Notes: generated from the sequence alone by a model not told the origin. A stretch of 64,000 nt of DNA from Sabellastarte sp. h YS-2021 (GCA_964017235.1 OZ024930.1:28834614-28898613); one strand, 5' to 3'; positions 10,275-20,815 are shown, counted from the stretch's first letter. Numbers and translations are program-made.

Positions 10275-11295
10275 GTAGTCTCTTACATCAACAAGTAGGC
10301 CGGTATGAAATCAGGCTCTCTTTGTGCCCTCCTGGAGACTTCTGTCCTGGTGTCACCCCAAAGGAATAGTTCCGAGGGCTCGACAGACAAGCTGTCCAGA
10401 CACAATCAGGTGATCCAGACCGAGTGGCCCCTATCTCAGAAAGTTTTCAATCTCTTGTTCTCAAGATGGGTCCAGCCACATGTAGACCTGTTTGCAACTC
10501 CCCACGTTTGTGTCAACGGTACTGGACAGCCACTTAATCTCCAAAGTGATGGATCAGGGCTGTCACAGGATGATTCTAATTTCTCCAGGGTGGCCCAACA
10601 TGCCTTGGTTTTGGGACCTGGTCAATCTCTCAGTTCAGATTCCCTTCAGACTCCCAATTCAAAGGGATCTGGTGACACAGCCCTTCAACAGCCTCGTTCA
10701 CAGAAGCCTCAGCAATCTGAATCTGCATGCTTGGCTCCTAGAGCCTCTTATCTTTAGGAACAAGGGTTCTCTGACGAAGTGGTAGCAAGAATTGAGGCTC
10801 CTCAGAGACTGTCAACCAGAGCCATGTACAAATCAAAGTGGGCCATTTTTGTCAAATGGTGTGACTCACATAAGGTGGACTTCAGGTCGCCCTCTGAACC
10901 AGATTGCGGATTTTCTTTTGCACCTGTTCAATGAAAGATAATTCCAACCTAGGACCATTGAAGGCTATAGAACAGCTATTGCAGACATGGTGGGCAATCA
11001 TAAGTTAAACATCAGTAAAGTTGAAAACTTAACCCGTCTGTTGGACAGTTTTCATCGGGACAAGCCCAAAGGCAGGCGGGGAGTGCCCACTTGGAACCTT
11101 TCTCTGGTACTCCACCAGTTGATTAAGGCTCCATTTGAACCCATACGAAAGGCCTCTCTTAAGCATTTGACTTTTAAAACGGTCTTTTTCTTAGCTCTAG
11201 GTTTAGGCAAGAGACGCAGTGACATTCATGCATGGCTATACCAGAACATCAGGCACCAGGAAAACTGGAATCAAGTCTCACTCTACCCTTCTCCC
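10275..11295 (+). pseudogene. DIRS1-like pol fragment: RNase H end, linker, recombinase N-part
   Basis: Three frames together show the C-terminal RNase H region (SYINKQ, then GSLCALL), the domain that follows it in DIRS elements (TEWPLSQKVF, then QPHVDLFAT), and the start of the tyrosine recombinase (MYKSKWAIFVKWC, IEGYRTAIADMV, then LALGLGKRRSDIHAW up to VSLYPSP). Domain order and motifs are those of DIRS1-group retrotransposons, which integrate with a tyrosine recombinase instead of a DDE integrase. Frameshifts near 10470, 10760 and 10935 disable it. It starts abruptly at the tRNA-like head and is cut at 11295 by a LINE insertion; a few more codons resume at 13602. The catalytic recombinase C-terminus is absent. 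Confidence 0.85.
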
Positions 11296-11299
11296 TGAT

Positions 11300-11690
11300 C
11301 ATCGGGACATGTTTGAACATATTACTGTCAAACTTTCAGAGCGACAGTCAAGCCAGTTCCTGGTACATGTAATCTACTGACCTCCAAGAACCAGCAAAAG
11401 CAAATTTGTTGAGGAATTCAACTGTTTCATGGAAGCAGCTGCTTTGACACCACATGAAAACATTATCCTGGGAGATGTCAATATCCAGCTACTAGACAGT
11501 CAAAACTGCTGGACAGATAATTTTAACACTGTTCTGTCGGATTTTGATTTTATTCAACATGTGTCAACAATCATCAATCCTTGATGTACTCTGCACTAGC
11601 AAATCCCTAACTTCCTCAGTCCACCATTATGTAAAGGACGGCATATCAGACCACCTGGCCATCTTTTTCACCACAACATTTCTGGTCAAA
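11300..11690 (+). pseudogene. LINE APE-type endonuclease remnant
   Basis: The frames show FVEEFNCFMEAAAL, then NIILGDVNIQLLD (the conserved GD-N strand of apurinic-like endonucleases), then SSVHHYVKDGISDHLAIF, where the SDH motif is the last catalytic block of this domain. The N-terminal half of the endonuclease is missing because the copy is 5'-truncated. Stops and at least one frameshift near 11560 interrupt it. In an intact element this domain nicks target DNA to prime reverse transcription. Confidence 0.75.
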
Positions 11691-13466
11691 AATTCCTGCA
11701 GAGTAAAATGCTTAAAAATCAAAAAACTTGGCAAGATAAACAAAACCGAATTTATGTCTGATATTGCAAATTCTGAGCTCATCAAGGCTCCTTACAAAAC
11801 AGCCAGCTTACTTTCACACCAGTATTTTCATACCCTTAGGAACTTACTTGACAAGCATGCACTTGTACATGAACGCAAAATTCCACATGACAACAAAGGG
11901 TTCATAAACCGTGAGATTTTGGCAGAAAAGAGACGCAATTGCAAACTCGAAAGGGAGTGGCGATCATGTGACTTGGATCCAATCCCAACATCAATGGTCC
12001 TTGATTGCATCAGTGTGCTCCTGACTCCTATTACAAATATTGTGAACTACTCCCTACATGAGGGCAGTTTCCCATCCTGTTTTAAGACTGCACATGTTAC
12101 ACCCTTGTTGAAAAAATCTGGTCTTGACAGAAATATTCTCAAAAATTATCGACCAGTGTCGAACCTCAGTTACATCACCAAACTAATAGAGAAAGCTATG
12201 GCTAGACAGATAAATGAGCACATTGCTAACGAGAGCATATCCAATGAAAATCAGTCTGCATATAGAGTTTTTCACTCAACTGAAACAGCATTGCTAAAAA
12301 TACAAAATGACATTGCACCTCAATGGACAAGGGTGCAGCTGTTGGATTAGTCCTTTTGGACTTATCTGCAGCCTTTGATACAATAGACCACTCAATCCTA
12401 TTCAAGTGCCTTCAGCACTGGTATGGCATTGATGGAGTAGTGCTTAAGTGGGTTAAGTTATATCTCAATTCAAGGAAACAGCGGATCAAAATAGATGGAC
12501 ATCTTTCAGATGCTTTTCAACTCTATTATGGTGTTCCCCAGGGCTCAGTTCTGGGGCCACTCCTTTTTACCTTATATACAACCCCTCTCAGTTCAGTCAT
12601 ATCTAAATTCAATGTGACCCATCACTTATATGCAGATGACACACAAATTTACTTGGAACTTGACTCTAGGAACTTCGATTCTAGCATCACTGAACTGACA
12701 AATTGCCTCGAGGCGGTCCAGGCTTGGATGGGAAATAATAAACTTAAATTAAATCCTGACAAGACGGAATTCATAGTGATTGGTGAAGATCAAATTAGAA
12801 GCTACCTGAAGTCATTTTTCCCAGTGAGTTTGCTTGGCAACAGCATGGAACCAGCCGAATCAGTCAAAAACCTTGGTGTCATCCTAGATGCTGAAAATTC
12901 AATGCCAAAACATGTGGCTAATCTATGTCGCATAAGTTATTACCATCTCTGGGAACTACGAAGGGTCCGCAGGTACTTAAATCATGACACAGCTGTAAAG
13001 GTGGCAAATGCCTTGGTTAGCAGTTGCCTGGATTACTGCAACTCACTGCTTTACAACACAGAAAAGGCATATACTAGCAGACTACAGAGTTCAAAATGCC
13101 TTAGGTCGTACCGTGTGCAAGCTAAATAAATATTGTCATGTCACACCTTTCCTGTACATACTACGTTGGCTCCCCATTGATTACCGTACATTGTTCAAAT
13201 ACAATCTCCTCACATATAAAGCAATACATTTCAGCCAACCTCCATATCTTTCCTCTCTAATTAGGTGGAGTGATCTCAAAGGGGACAATCGCCTATCAAT
13301 TACCTCATCTGAACCAAATAAACGCTCAGGGCTGCGCAGCTTCATAGCTGGGGCTCCCACAGAGTGGAACAAGCTTCCTCAAGCCATTAGAACCATAGAA
13401 AGCATTTTTGGTTTCAGAAAACAGTTGAAAACATATCTTTGCAGATTAGCTTATCCTCCACCATAG
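11691..13466 (+). pseudogene. LINE reverse transcriptase, frameshifted and internally deleted
   Basis: RT blocks run in order: NYRPVSNLSYITKLIEK, ENQSAYR, VLLDLSAAFDTIDH, YGVPQGSVLGPLLF, HLYADDTQIYL (the catalytic ADD), KLKLNPDKTEF and NLGVILD, then the usual C-terminal TPFLYILRWLPIDYR, GLRSFIAGAPTEWNKLP and FRKQLKTYLC. Frameshifts near 12318 and 13080 break it into three frames. Between KRRNCKLEREWR and CDLDPIPTSMV the stretch that normally links the endonuclease and RT is much too short, indicating an internal deletion near 11965. The copy cannot encode a working enzyme but the sequence is well preserved, so the insertion may be fairly young. Confidence 0.9.
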
Positions 13467-13601
13467 CCTATCTCCCCTTTCGGACGCTAATATGGAAACG
13501 GACCTCTTTTGGAACTGGACTATCCCTTTTTGCATATCAGCGCCTTAGAGGATGTTTACATCAATTTTGGTGCTTTATAAGTGTTTATTATTATTTTATT
13601 A

Positions 13602-13662
13602 TTCTCCCAGTTTCCTATCCAAGAATCAACTAGACCTAGCACATCGGAGAACCAATGCAAAT
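13602..13662 (+). pseudogene. Resumption of the DIRS recombinase fragment
   Basis: After the second TTCTCCC the frame reads SPSFLSKNQL, the natural continuation of the recombinase text left at 11295. Beyond about 13636 the similarity fades and a TTGTATCCACCAG phrase (a half hairpin, 13662-13674) begins the right arm of the composite foldback. Confidence 0.7.
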
Positions 13663-13689
13663 TGTATCCACCAGAAAGAAAACTCACCA

Positions 13690-14590
13690 AAGCCATTCAA
13701 ACATCGCTTAACCTTGAAGCAGAAGCCCCAGGTGAAATCTGAGCACATCAAAAGATTCTTAGGCCATGATTTCCTATAGGTTGGTATGACACTGTAAACC
13801 TCTAGGAACATGAATAAGTGAGATATAAACACTGTTAATTTTGGCTATCCTCATTTGTCTTCATTTGACCTTGAAAGAGGGGCCAAAGGTTAAATCACAC
13901 CACACCAAAACATTCCCCAGCCCATGATTTCCTAGAGGTTGGCATACCATGCCAAACCTCCAGAACCAATAATAAGTGAGTTATAAGCACTTTTAAGTTT
14001 GACTATCCTTGTTTGACCTTGAAGGAGTCTGAGGTTGAATCTGACCACACCAAAAGATTCCCAGCCCATGATTTCCAATAGGTTGGTTTACCATCCCAAA
14101 CCTCTAGGATCGATAATAAACGAGTTATAAGCACTTTTAAGTTTGGCTGTCCTTGTTTGACCTTGAAGGAGGGGTCCAAGGTCAAATCCGACCACACCAG
14201 AAGATTCCCAGCCCATGATTTCCTATATGTTGGTTTACCATCCCAAACCTCTAGGATCGATAATAAGCGAGTTATAAGCACTTTTAAGTTTGGCTGTCCT
14301 CGTTTGACCTTGAAGGAGGGGTCCAAGGTCAAATCCGACCATGCCAGAAGATTCCCAGCCCATGATTTCCTATATGTTGGTTTACCATCCCAAACCTCTA
14401 GGATCGATAATAAGAGGGTTATAAGCACTTTTACATTTGGCTGTCCTCGTTTGACCTTGAAGGAGGGGTCCAAGGTCAAATCTGACAACATTAGAAGATT
14501 CGCAGCACATGATTTCCTATAGGTTGGTTTCACATTGCAAACCTCTAGGACCAATAATAAGGGAGATATAGGCACTTTTAAAGTCCGCTA
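13690..14590 (-). repeat. 147-bp family, about six inverted units
   Basis: Units are in reverse complement with respect to the left arm. GTTGGTTTACCATCCC recurs at 14082, 14229 and 14376, a 147-bp period. Because 147 is a multiple of three, both strands stay open over several units (190 codons on the minus strand, 121 on the plus strand), which produces tandem 49-residue pseudo-peptides. I take these as by-products of the repeat. Confidence 0.9.
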
Positions 14591-14985
14591 TGTGGGTTAC
14601 TTCGGCACTCCGTGGATGACCTTGAATTAAGAGCTTCAAGGTCAAATGTGTGCAACGTTGTAGAGGACATGTATATCTGTTATACATATCACCTATGAAG
14701 AGATTCAACCTTCTAGCTATGAGAAACAGCCAGTAGAAAAATGTAGATTATTTTCAAAGAAATGCCCGTGGCAGCCATCTTGTTTTTTAGAATGAGGCTA
14801 TTTTCCTTCCCAGAGAAGCTTACCCCCCAATGAAGATATCCTGCAAATTTGGTGAACCTAGCTGCTGTAGTTTTCCTCTTAGAGCATTAACGCCAAAAAT
14901 CTCTCTACGCGCGGCGGCGGCGGCATAGCGAACGCTAAACCAAAGTATCCACCGGATGCTTCCGGTGGATACAATGAATAGATAT
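14591..14985 (-). repeat. Outer right arm of the foldback, with hairpin 14945-14972
   Basis: It contains CAGCCATCTTGTTTTTTAGA near 14775 (reverse of the left-arm phrase), a GCGGCGGCGGCGGC patch near 14910, and a strong hairpin with 12-base arms GTATCCACCGGA / TCCGGTGGATAC around a 4-base loop at 14945-14972. ACAATGA follows. Confidence 0.75.
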
Positions 14986-14989
14986 TTCC

Positions 14990-17085
14990 AAAATTTTTAT
15001 CAGGCGGGATAGGTGGGCAGTGCCAGAAAACAGGAAGAACTGATTAAATTGTGGGAAAGATGTGGTCATATTCTGGAAACAAAAAAAATACTGTATTCTC
15101 AACGGCCCTATTTTTAATGTATTTTTTTATCACTGTTTTTCTGGTTGACATTACTCTGAAACTAATGAGAAGATCTTCATGAAGTTTCTCTTTCTGGGTG
15201 GAAACAGCACTCTGCGAGTGCTTTCTAGTCTTATAGTACATTCCACTGTAATCTACAGTGCACCTAATTATGAGTAAAGTTAGTCTTAAACTTGCTATAA
15301 CTATTATATAACTTGCTTGTTATTGTTTCTTTTAATTGGCCATCAATGTATTATCAATAAGACACTCACTAGTCATTAACTTAGGAGTAAAAGTATCTTC
15401 AAAGAATCAATTTATCTAGTTTTTAACTTTTTATGCCTCAATTGCAATATAAGTTTAGTAAAAATATTCCTAAATTTTATCAATTGTTTGTTCATAATTT
15501 CAGTGACTTATATAATGCATGATATTGCTGTTTCATTTGGGTTTTTTTTCTATAAAGAAGATGCACATATATTTCCAGTGCATGTCTCATTTGTCCACTG
15601 AAACTAATCTCTACACAAGACCCAGTTCACACCAAAAAATGGTCAAATTAAATGTGGGTACTGCTATCAGGAAAGTCTGCTTTTCAGTGTTTGTGAGAAG
15701 TACTGCTTGCTACTGGACCAGTGGTTTTCACACTGAGCTTGGCATAAACATACAATCATCTCCTGCACATTAAAAACAGATAAAATTTCCACAGTTGATA
15801 AGAGTGTGAGGAGGATTTAAAGGAACCATTTTCACTTATTTGCTGGATTGACTGCACACTTTTACTTCCTTAGAGGTATACATAGTATTGTTCATCATAC
15901 TCTTCTGCACACTGTAATACACTAGAGGGTATATTTTATGCTAATAAAACAAATTTAAGATTGAAATGACAAAATAAAATGTAATATTATAGTTTCTTAA
16001 ACTTGAAGATTGTTCTGAAAATGTGAAATAGAAAGATGGATAAATATGCTCCAATAATCACACCGAGCCGCTGTTTATTGTGGAGTTGATTCTTGTATAG
16101 CATTCTTGAAAAAAAAACATTGAAGATCCAAGTACCCAACAGCCCTGGGGTAACAGTTTTCATGACCACCAGATGCAGAAGAAGTGATTCAGTAAATATA
16201 TCATGAGACTTTCAGAGCAAACAGTATCAGTTATGTAAAGGTTCAAAATAATGTTTATGTAGATAAAATAACATTTAAGAGAGAGAAAATGCATGTGAAG
16301 ATGATGTCATTAATCAGTAAACTAAAACTTATGAAGCTGTAAAATTTATCAATTGAAGTATAACAGCCAATATAAACAGCACAATTAGGTAAAAGCACAT
16401 ATTATAAATGAATCCAGGAGAAAAGCCCTTCGGAGAAAAGTCCCACATGACACAAGCGATGCAGTTTTTGACTCTCATGGAGAAAAGCCCTACACTGTTT
16501 TGTCAGACCATTGAGAAAAGCCCTACACTATTTATTCAGACTATGGAGAAAAGCGCTACATTAGATTTTTAGGGGTAAGGGTATTTAGGGTAGTTTAAAA
16601 AGTGACCTCAACTTTATGTATTTTAAATTTGTTCGTTTATAGGTATATAAAGCTTGTCAATACAAAACAAAACATGGCACAGTGGTAAGACTTTTATAGC
16701 TCTAAAGTACTCTTGATTATATATACCTGCAGTGAATTAGATACCTGCTTATGATTGCAATGTAATGCCCTGCTTAATTATTATAAAGTTTAGAGTTAAT
16801 CCTTTCTTTGGACTCTAAATACTTGGATCTTGTGGATGATAAGGGATCAACAAGTGATCCATGTGACCGCTTCCCTTGAGTTGGCATGAACCTCATATTA
16901 TCAACCATTACAAAGAATTTCAGATACAATAAAGTTATATATGCTAAAAAGTAAGTGTATATCTTGCATATGTGTATGACATATCCAATTATTGGCATAA
17001 ATATGAAGATATTAAACTTCTTCATGTCATATATTTGTAAGGTTTTGCATGGCTCTGAAAATGATGCACACTAAAGAAATATATT
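14990..17085. other. No gene seen
   Basis: A/T-rich sequence with short frames and no domains. The only structure seen is the short 33-bp tandem at 16478-16565. Confidence 0.55.
16478..16565 (+). repeat. 33-bp short tandem (GGAGAAAAGCCCTACA)
   Basis: The phrase GAGAAAAGCCCTACACT occurs twice 33 bp apart and a third degenerate time (GGAGAAAAGCGCTACAT); further isolated copies (GGAGAAAAGCCCTTC, GGAGAAAAGTCCCAC) lie just upstream from 16410. In one frame the core reads GEKPY, the linker of C2H2 zinc fingers, but the period and the lack of Cys/His pairs do not fit zinc fingers. Confidence 0.6.
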
Positions 17086-17087
17086 AA

Positions 17088-17385
17088 ACCAACCTATAGG
17101 AAATCATGTGTTTCAGATCTTTTCATTTGGTCAGATTTCACCTTTGACCCCTCCTTCAAGGTCAAACAAGGGTCAACCATCTTTAAAAGGCCTAAAACTC
17201 ACGTATAATTGCTATTACAGGTTTGGATGTTAAACCAACCTATAAGAAATACTGTGCTATAAGAAATGCTGTGGATCTCTTGATAAGGTCAGATTTGACA
17301 TTTGACCCTCCTTCAAAGGTCAAACGGGGATCAACCATTTTTAAAGGGGCTAGAACTCACTTATTATTCATCCTAGAGCCTTGGG
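17088..17385 (+). repeat. 147-bp family, two diverged units
   Basis: AACCAACCTATAGGAAATCA, GGTCAGATTTCACC and TTCAAGGTCAAACAAGG, then a second similar series ending near 17385. These lie outside any 157-bp units, so the 147-bp family can also occur alone. Confidence 0.75.
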
Positions 17386-18039
17386 ATGTTAAATTTAGTA
17401 ACTTCAAATTGTCAAACACTTATTTTCACCCAAAAAATATGTGTGACATCTTCAGAACATGTGTCCAAGTGTTTGTTTTTTCCTCAATAATTTCACATGA
17501 ATTAATATTTTAAGTAGATGTATCTTTCTAAAAATACAGCCTCCTTCATTTATTAAATACACATTTCATGGCGGGAGATAAATGACCGCATCAAAGGTCT
17601 TGTTTTATACACTTTGTGTTGCTTGTTTATTTGAAGAAAATCCATTGACTAGTTTTAGAGATACAGTAATTTTTGTTTCATCCCCTGTAAGTATTTTTGA
17701 TTGTCACAGCTTGCAATTTCTGGGGTAAGTTTCCAGAGTTAAAAATTGAAGTATTTCCCAGACTTAGTATGTCTTTATTGGAAACAAATATAGCAAGTGG
17801 ACAAGCCTATGGAATGGTCTATAACCTGATAACTGGAGAACCTCAACATCGCTCATCCAATAAAATGTCTTTTTCCCTTAATATTTAACACGTGATATAT
17901 TTCCATAAGGTCACAAAGGTGACATAGGTATGCATGTCAATAGAAATTTGTTTAAAAATCATTTTTAAATGGTGAACGAATAACAAAAGCAAAAGTTATT
18001 TGAGTAAAAATATTCAAAACGCATCTGAAAATGGTAATG
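17386..18039. other. No gene seen
   Basis: A/T-rich sequence without recognisable domains, RNA or repeats. Confidence 0.5.
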
Positions 18040-18830
18040 ACCACACCGGACTTCTGGTCAGACTGGTGAGATGGCTTGGCAGAAGAAGAAGCATAGGGAT
18101 GATAGCGACCAGGTATCTTCTATGAGGTATTGGTACTTTCTTCATTGTGTGAGATCTAGTCCTCTGCTTTCAGAGTTTCAGAGTTCTTAGACGGGTAACA
18201 CTTAGTGATGGTCAAGTTCATTTTTTCCAGCTTTTTGCAAAGCCATTCATCTGCTGGCAGCTTTATCGGTCAGTTGGGTTCTGGAACCAGCAAAAAGATT
18301 GTCGTCCAAAGATGATGAGGAGGTGTCAGAATCCAGTACCTGGTGCCACCCCATAAACAACCTCGCCCCTCTGTAGTTTTGTTGTAGTTGACCTCAGACA
18401 GCTCTTGATCCAGTTCTTCATCTTCAGGGGTGTCCCTGTGTGATAGCTTTCCCTGGTTGTCACTAACACTGGTAGAGGAGCCTGGCTCACTGTGTTGGTC
18501 ATGTTCAGTGTCAGAGTTAGCCGACACACAAGTAGCAGCAGCAGGAACAGTCTTCTTACTGGTGAGGGACTGGTCTACCGGTCTATTCTTCACTACCAGT
18601 ACCGGTGGGTAAGGGTACACTATAGATCTGGCACCGGGAGCTGCAACATGCTGGGTGGCAACCTTCACACCGGGGACCTCAACAAGCCAGGTAGCTGTCA
18701 AACCTTTTATAAAGTCTTTATAAAATAAACTTCAGTTAAACTTCAAAGTCGCAAAATATCTTCAGATTTCTTTAAAACTCCCGAGCGCTAGAAGGCATGT
18801 CTGCACACTCAGATCGTCTAGACAGGAAGT
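18040..18830 (-). pseudogene. DIRS1-like gag (ORF1) fragment, minus strand
   Basis: On the minus strand, an open stretch at 18270-18701 has a Pro/Val-rich start, an acidic Ser/Asp-rich centre (PEDEELDQELSE) and then, after frameshifts, FMGWHQVLDSDTSSSSLDD, NLFAGSRTQLTDK, and LPADEWLCKKLEK followed by MNLTIT. I recognise this series as the gag-like ORF1 of animal DIRS1-type elements, whose product is thought to package element RNA. The upstream side (18702-18830) includes ATGCCTTCTAGCGCTCGGG, a plausible original start. It is broken by several frameshifts. Its orientation is opposite to the DIRS pol remnant at 19245-20333, so it is not simply the 5' part of that copy. Confidence 0.7.
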
Positions 18831-19067
18831 ACGATGCGCCACCTAGCAAATGCACACTCCGTGACCGGGTTTGCCAGTGGAAACACAGGAGAGCTTTTTC
18901 TGTCATTTGGAGGGACCGGCTGCGCCGACCAGATTAGCAACTGTCCATTGGGTAGGATGTATTAACTCAATAAAAATGTTCTTTGTCGACTGTTAGATAA
19001 TCTATGTTATAATAAGTTTTAGACCTGTTGTGCATTGTATAGCAAAGAATAAGCTACTTGCTATGTC

Positions 19068-19230
19068 CAACCAACCTATAAGAAATCATATGCTGTGAAC
19101 CTTTTCATGTGGTCAGATTTGACCTTTGTCCCCTTCTTCCAGGTTAAATCATGGAAAGTTATCTTGAAGGGTCTTTATCTCACTTATTATTGCTTATCCA
19201 GGTTTGTCATTTAGAAACAACTTATAGGAA
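19068..19230 (+). repeat. 147-bp family, single unit
   Basis: ACCAACCTATAAGAAATCAT, GGTCAGATTTGACC and TCTCACTTATTATTGC identify one unit. It lies between the two oppositely oriented DIRS fragments. Confidence 0.75.
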
Positions 19231-19244
19231 ACCGAATTCCAGAG

Positions 19245-20333
19245 GCTTGTTTTCGACCACACTCTAGGGGACAAGGGTGTGGAAACCCCTCCCCCCATGA
19301 CTCCTTAAAAGCCCTCCCTCAGTCAACCAGTAGGAGGTCGCCTCTGTTCTTTCAGAAGAGACTGGCAAACAAATAAATGTGCAAATGTGTTAAACATTAT
19401 CACCAATGGTTATGTTCTACCATTCATTTCAAAACCAAATCTTGCCAGAGTTCCTCAGAGATCACAGTATCCAACTCTTTACAGACACCCCAAATGAAGG
19501 CTGGGGCACTCAGAGCAAACTTCTACAAAGGGTCTGTGGTCAGACCGGGAAAAAGGGCTACACATAAATGTTCCAGAGTTGAAGGCGGTTTCTCTGGCCC
19601 TTCGAAGTTTCAAGGACCAGTGTCAAAACCATACAGTGGTGGTTACAATGGACAACTCAACAGTGGTGGTCTACATAAACAAACAAGGAGGAACTCACTC
19701 GGCGGCGATGTGCGCTCTCCTGTGGAAGATTATGACCTGGTGCCATCATTACCAGATAACCTTAAAAGCCAGACACATTCCAGGGTGTCTGAATGTGATG
19801 GCCAACCTTCTGTCCAGGTCGAACCAAGTACAGTCAACAGAATAGTCTCTGCATCCACAGGTGTTCAAACACATCTGTCAAAAGTGGTTCACCCCTCATG
19901 TAGATCTATTTGCCACTCGTCTGAACAAAAAACTTCCACTGTACATGTCTCCAGTCCCAGACCCAAATGCTTGGGACATAGATGCTCTAAACATAAACTG
20001 GTCAGGTGTCACTTCTTATGCTTACCCTCTGACAACTCTCCTTCGTGGTTAAAACAAACTATCCTACTTTGTTACAAACAAGTAGACCAACAAGCCTTGG
20101 ACTTGGTCCAAGTTAAAGCGCATGGCATTAAGGCCATCGCAGCCTCTAAGACCTTTTATGGTGGGGTATCGGTGAACCAAATCATGCAAGCCTGTCACTG
20201 GAAAGCTCACAACACATTTACTAATTTTTACCTAAAAGACCTTACTTGGTCGGACAATGACAACACTATGCATCTGGGTCCAGTAGTGGACACACAAGTC
20301 CTACACCCTACCCCTCAGACTAGTTATCCTTAA
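19245..20333 (+). pseudogene. DIRS1-like pol remnant with RT core and recombinase middle deleted
   Basis: The text runs VLNIITNGYVLPFISKPN (start of the RT, about 19390), then after a deletion of the RT core FTDTPNEGWG (RNase H start, about 19480), VTMDNSTVVVYINKQGG and HIPGCLNVMANLLSRSNQ (rest of RNase H), PHVDLFATRLNKKLP (the following domain), and from about 20067 the recombinase C-terminus (AHGIKAIAASKTFYGG, QIMQACHWKAHNTFT, NFYLKDLTWS). CHWKAHNTF...Y is the distal catalytic region including the Tyr. Two deletions, a frameshift near 19570, a TAG at the usual Trp of TEWSLHPQ (19843-19845) and another frameshift near 20050 disable it. The sister fragment at 10275 keeps Trp at that place. 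Confidence 0.88.
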
Positions 20334-20815
20334 GAAGGGGGCACATCCGCTACAACCAAGTCTTCAGGAGTCTAAATCCCAGTGTCTAGGTATATGTTTA
20401 CCTCATCAGGATGTTTGGGTATTATTTTTCAGTATATATTATATTATTTATTAAGGACTTATTAAGGTCGTCACTTAATCTCATTTTAGGGTGGCAAAAC
20501 TTATGAGATTTCCAAGCCTAGGGCTTGTTTTCCATCATGGCTTAGCCCTAGGGGCTTTACTCTTCATAAGTGAGCATAGGCTGCACTTCTCTCCTCCAAT
20601 CAAAACATCCAGACAGTTTTTAGCACTGTCATTCATTCAAATTCAGGTTTTTGGCTTTTTACTGGCCTGGTCTTCGGGACTGGGGCACTGTAAACAGGAC
20701 TCAGACTGGTATTTCTAAAACATTCATTCTAATCTATTACTTTAAAATCCAAGAAAAATGGACTACTTCTTCCAGTCTCAGCTGTAATCCCTCCACCGAG
20801 AGGTTGGATTCAGCA
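20334..20815 (+). other. Probable DIRS 3' noncoding region
   Basis: No frame is convincing here. The segment lies between the recombinase end and the inverted terminal structure, so it is probably the element's 3' untranslated part. Confidence 0.4.

Larger units (their letters stand above)
11289..13608 (+). mobile_element. 5'-truncated LINE inserted in DIRS, 7-bp target duplication
   Basis: The direct repeats TTCTCCC at 11289-11295 and 13602-13608 flank the insertion. To the left the DIRS recombinase reads VSLYPSP and to the right it resumes with SPSFLSKNQL, so the LINE cut one reading frame. The element holds an endonuclease remnant, a reverse transcriptase, a short 3' UTR with CAGCGCCTTAGAGGATG and GTGCTTTATAAGTG, and an A/T-only tail (TTATTATTATTTTATTA). 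The 3' UTR and the RT wording resemble the CR1/L2 side of the jockey superfamily; the exact clade needs a tree. Confidence 0.85.
9415..14975. mobile_element. Composite foldback structure with hairpin-tipped arms
   Basis: The left arm (about 9415-10208) starts at a hairpin and reads hairpin, GC-rich CGCCGTCGCC patch, AACAAGATGGCCGCCACAGG, then 147-bp units. The right arm (about 13663-14975) shows the same order in reverse complement: 147-bp units, CAGCCATCTTGTTTTTTAGA, a GCGGCGGCGGCGGC patch, then a hairpin. The centre holds a tRNA-like head, a DIRS fragment and a LINE. The arms are inferred to be an inverted repeat pair of one foldback-type element, or two oppositely oriented copies of the same dispersed repeat, later invaded by retroelements. 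Confidence 0.6.

Noticed and set aside
14003-14575. 190-residue repetitive protein on the minus strand
   Set aside because: The frame exists because the 147-bp repeat period is a multiple of three; the opposite strand is open as well and the same pseudo-peptide appears at unrelated loci.
16410-16565. GEKPY-like codons suggesting a C2H2 zinc-finger gene
   Set aside because: The repeat period is 33 bp instead of 84, there are no Cys/His pairs, and stop codons interrupt. It is a short tandem repeat.
18430-18728. Plus-strand frames over the DIRS gag fragment
   Set aside because: The minus strand carries the recognisable gag text; the plus-strand frames are shadows.
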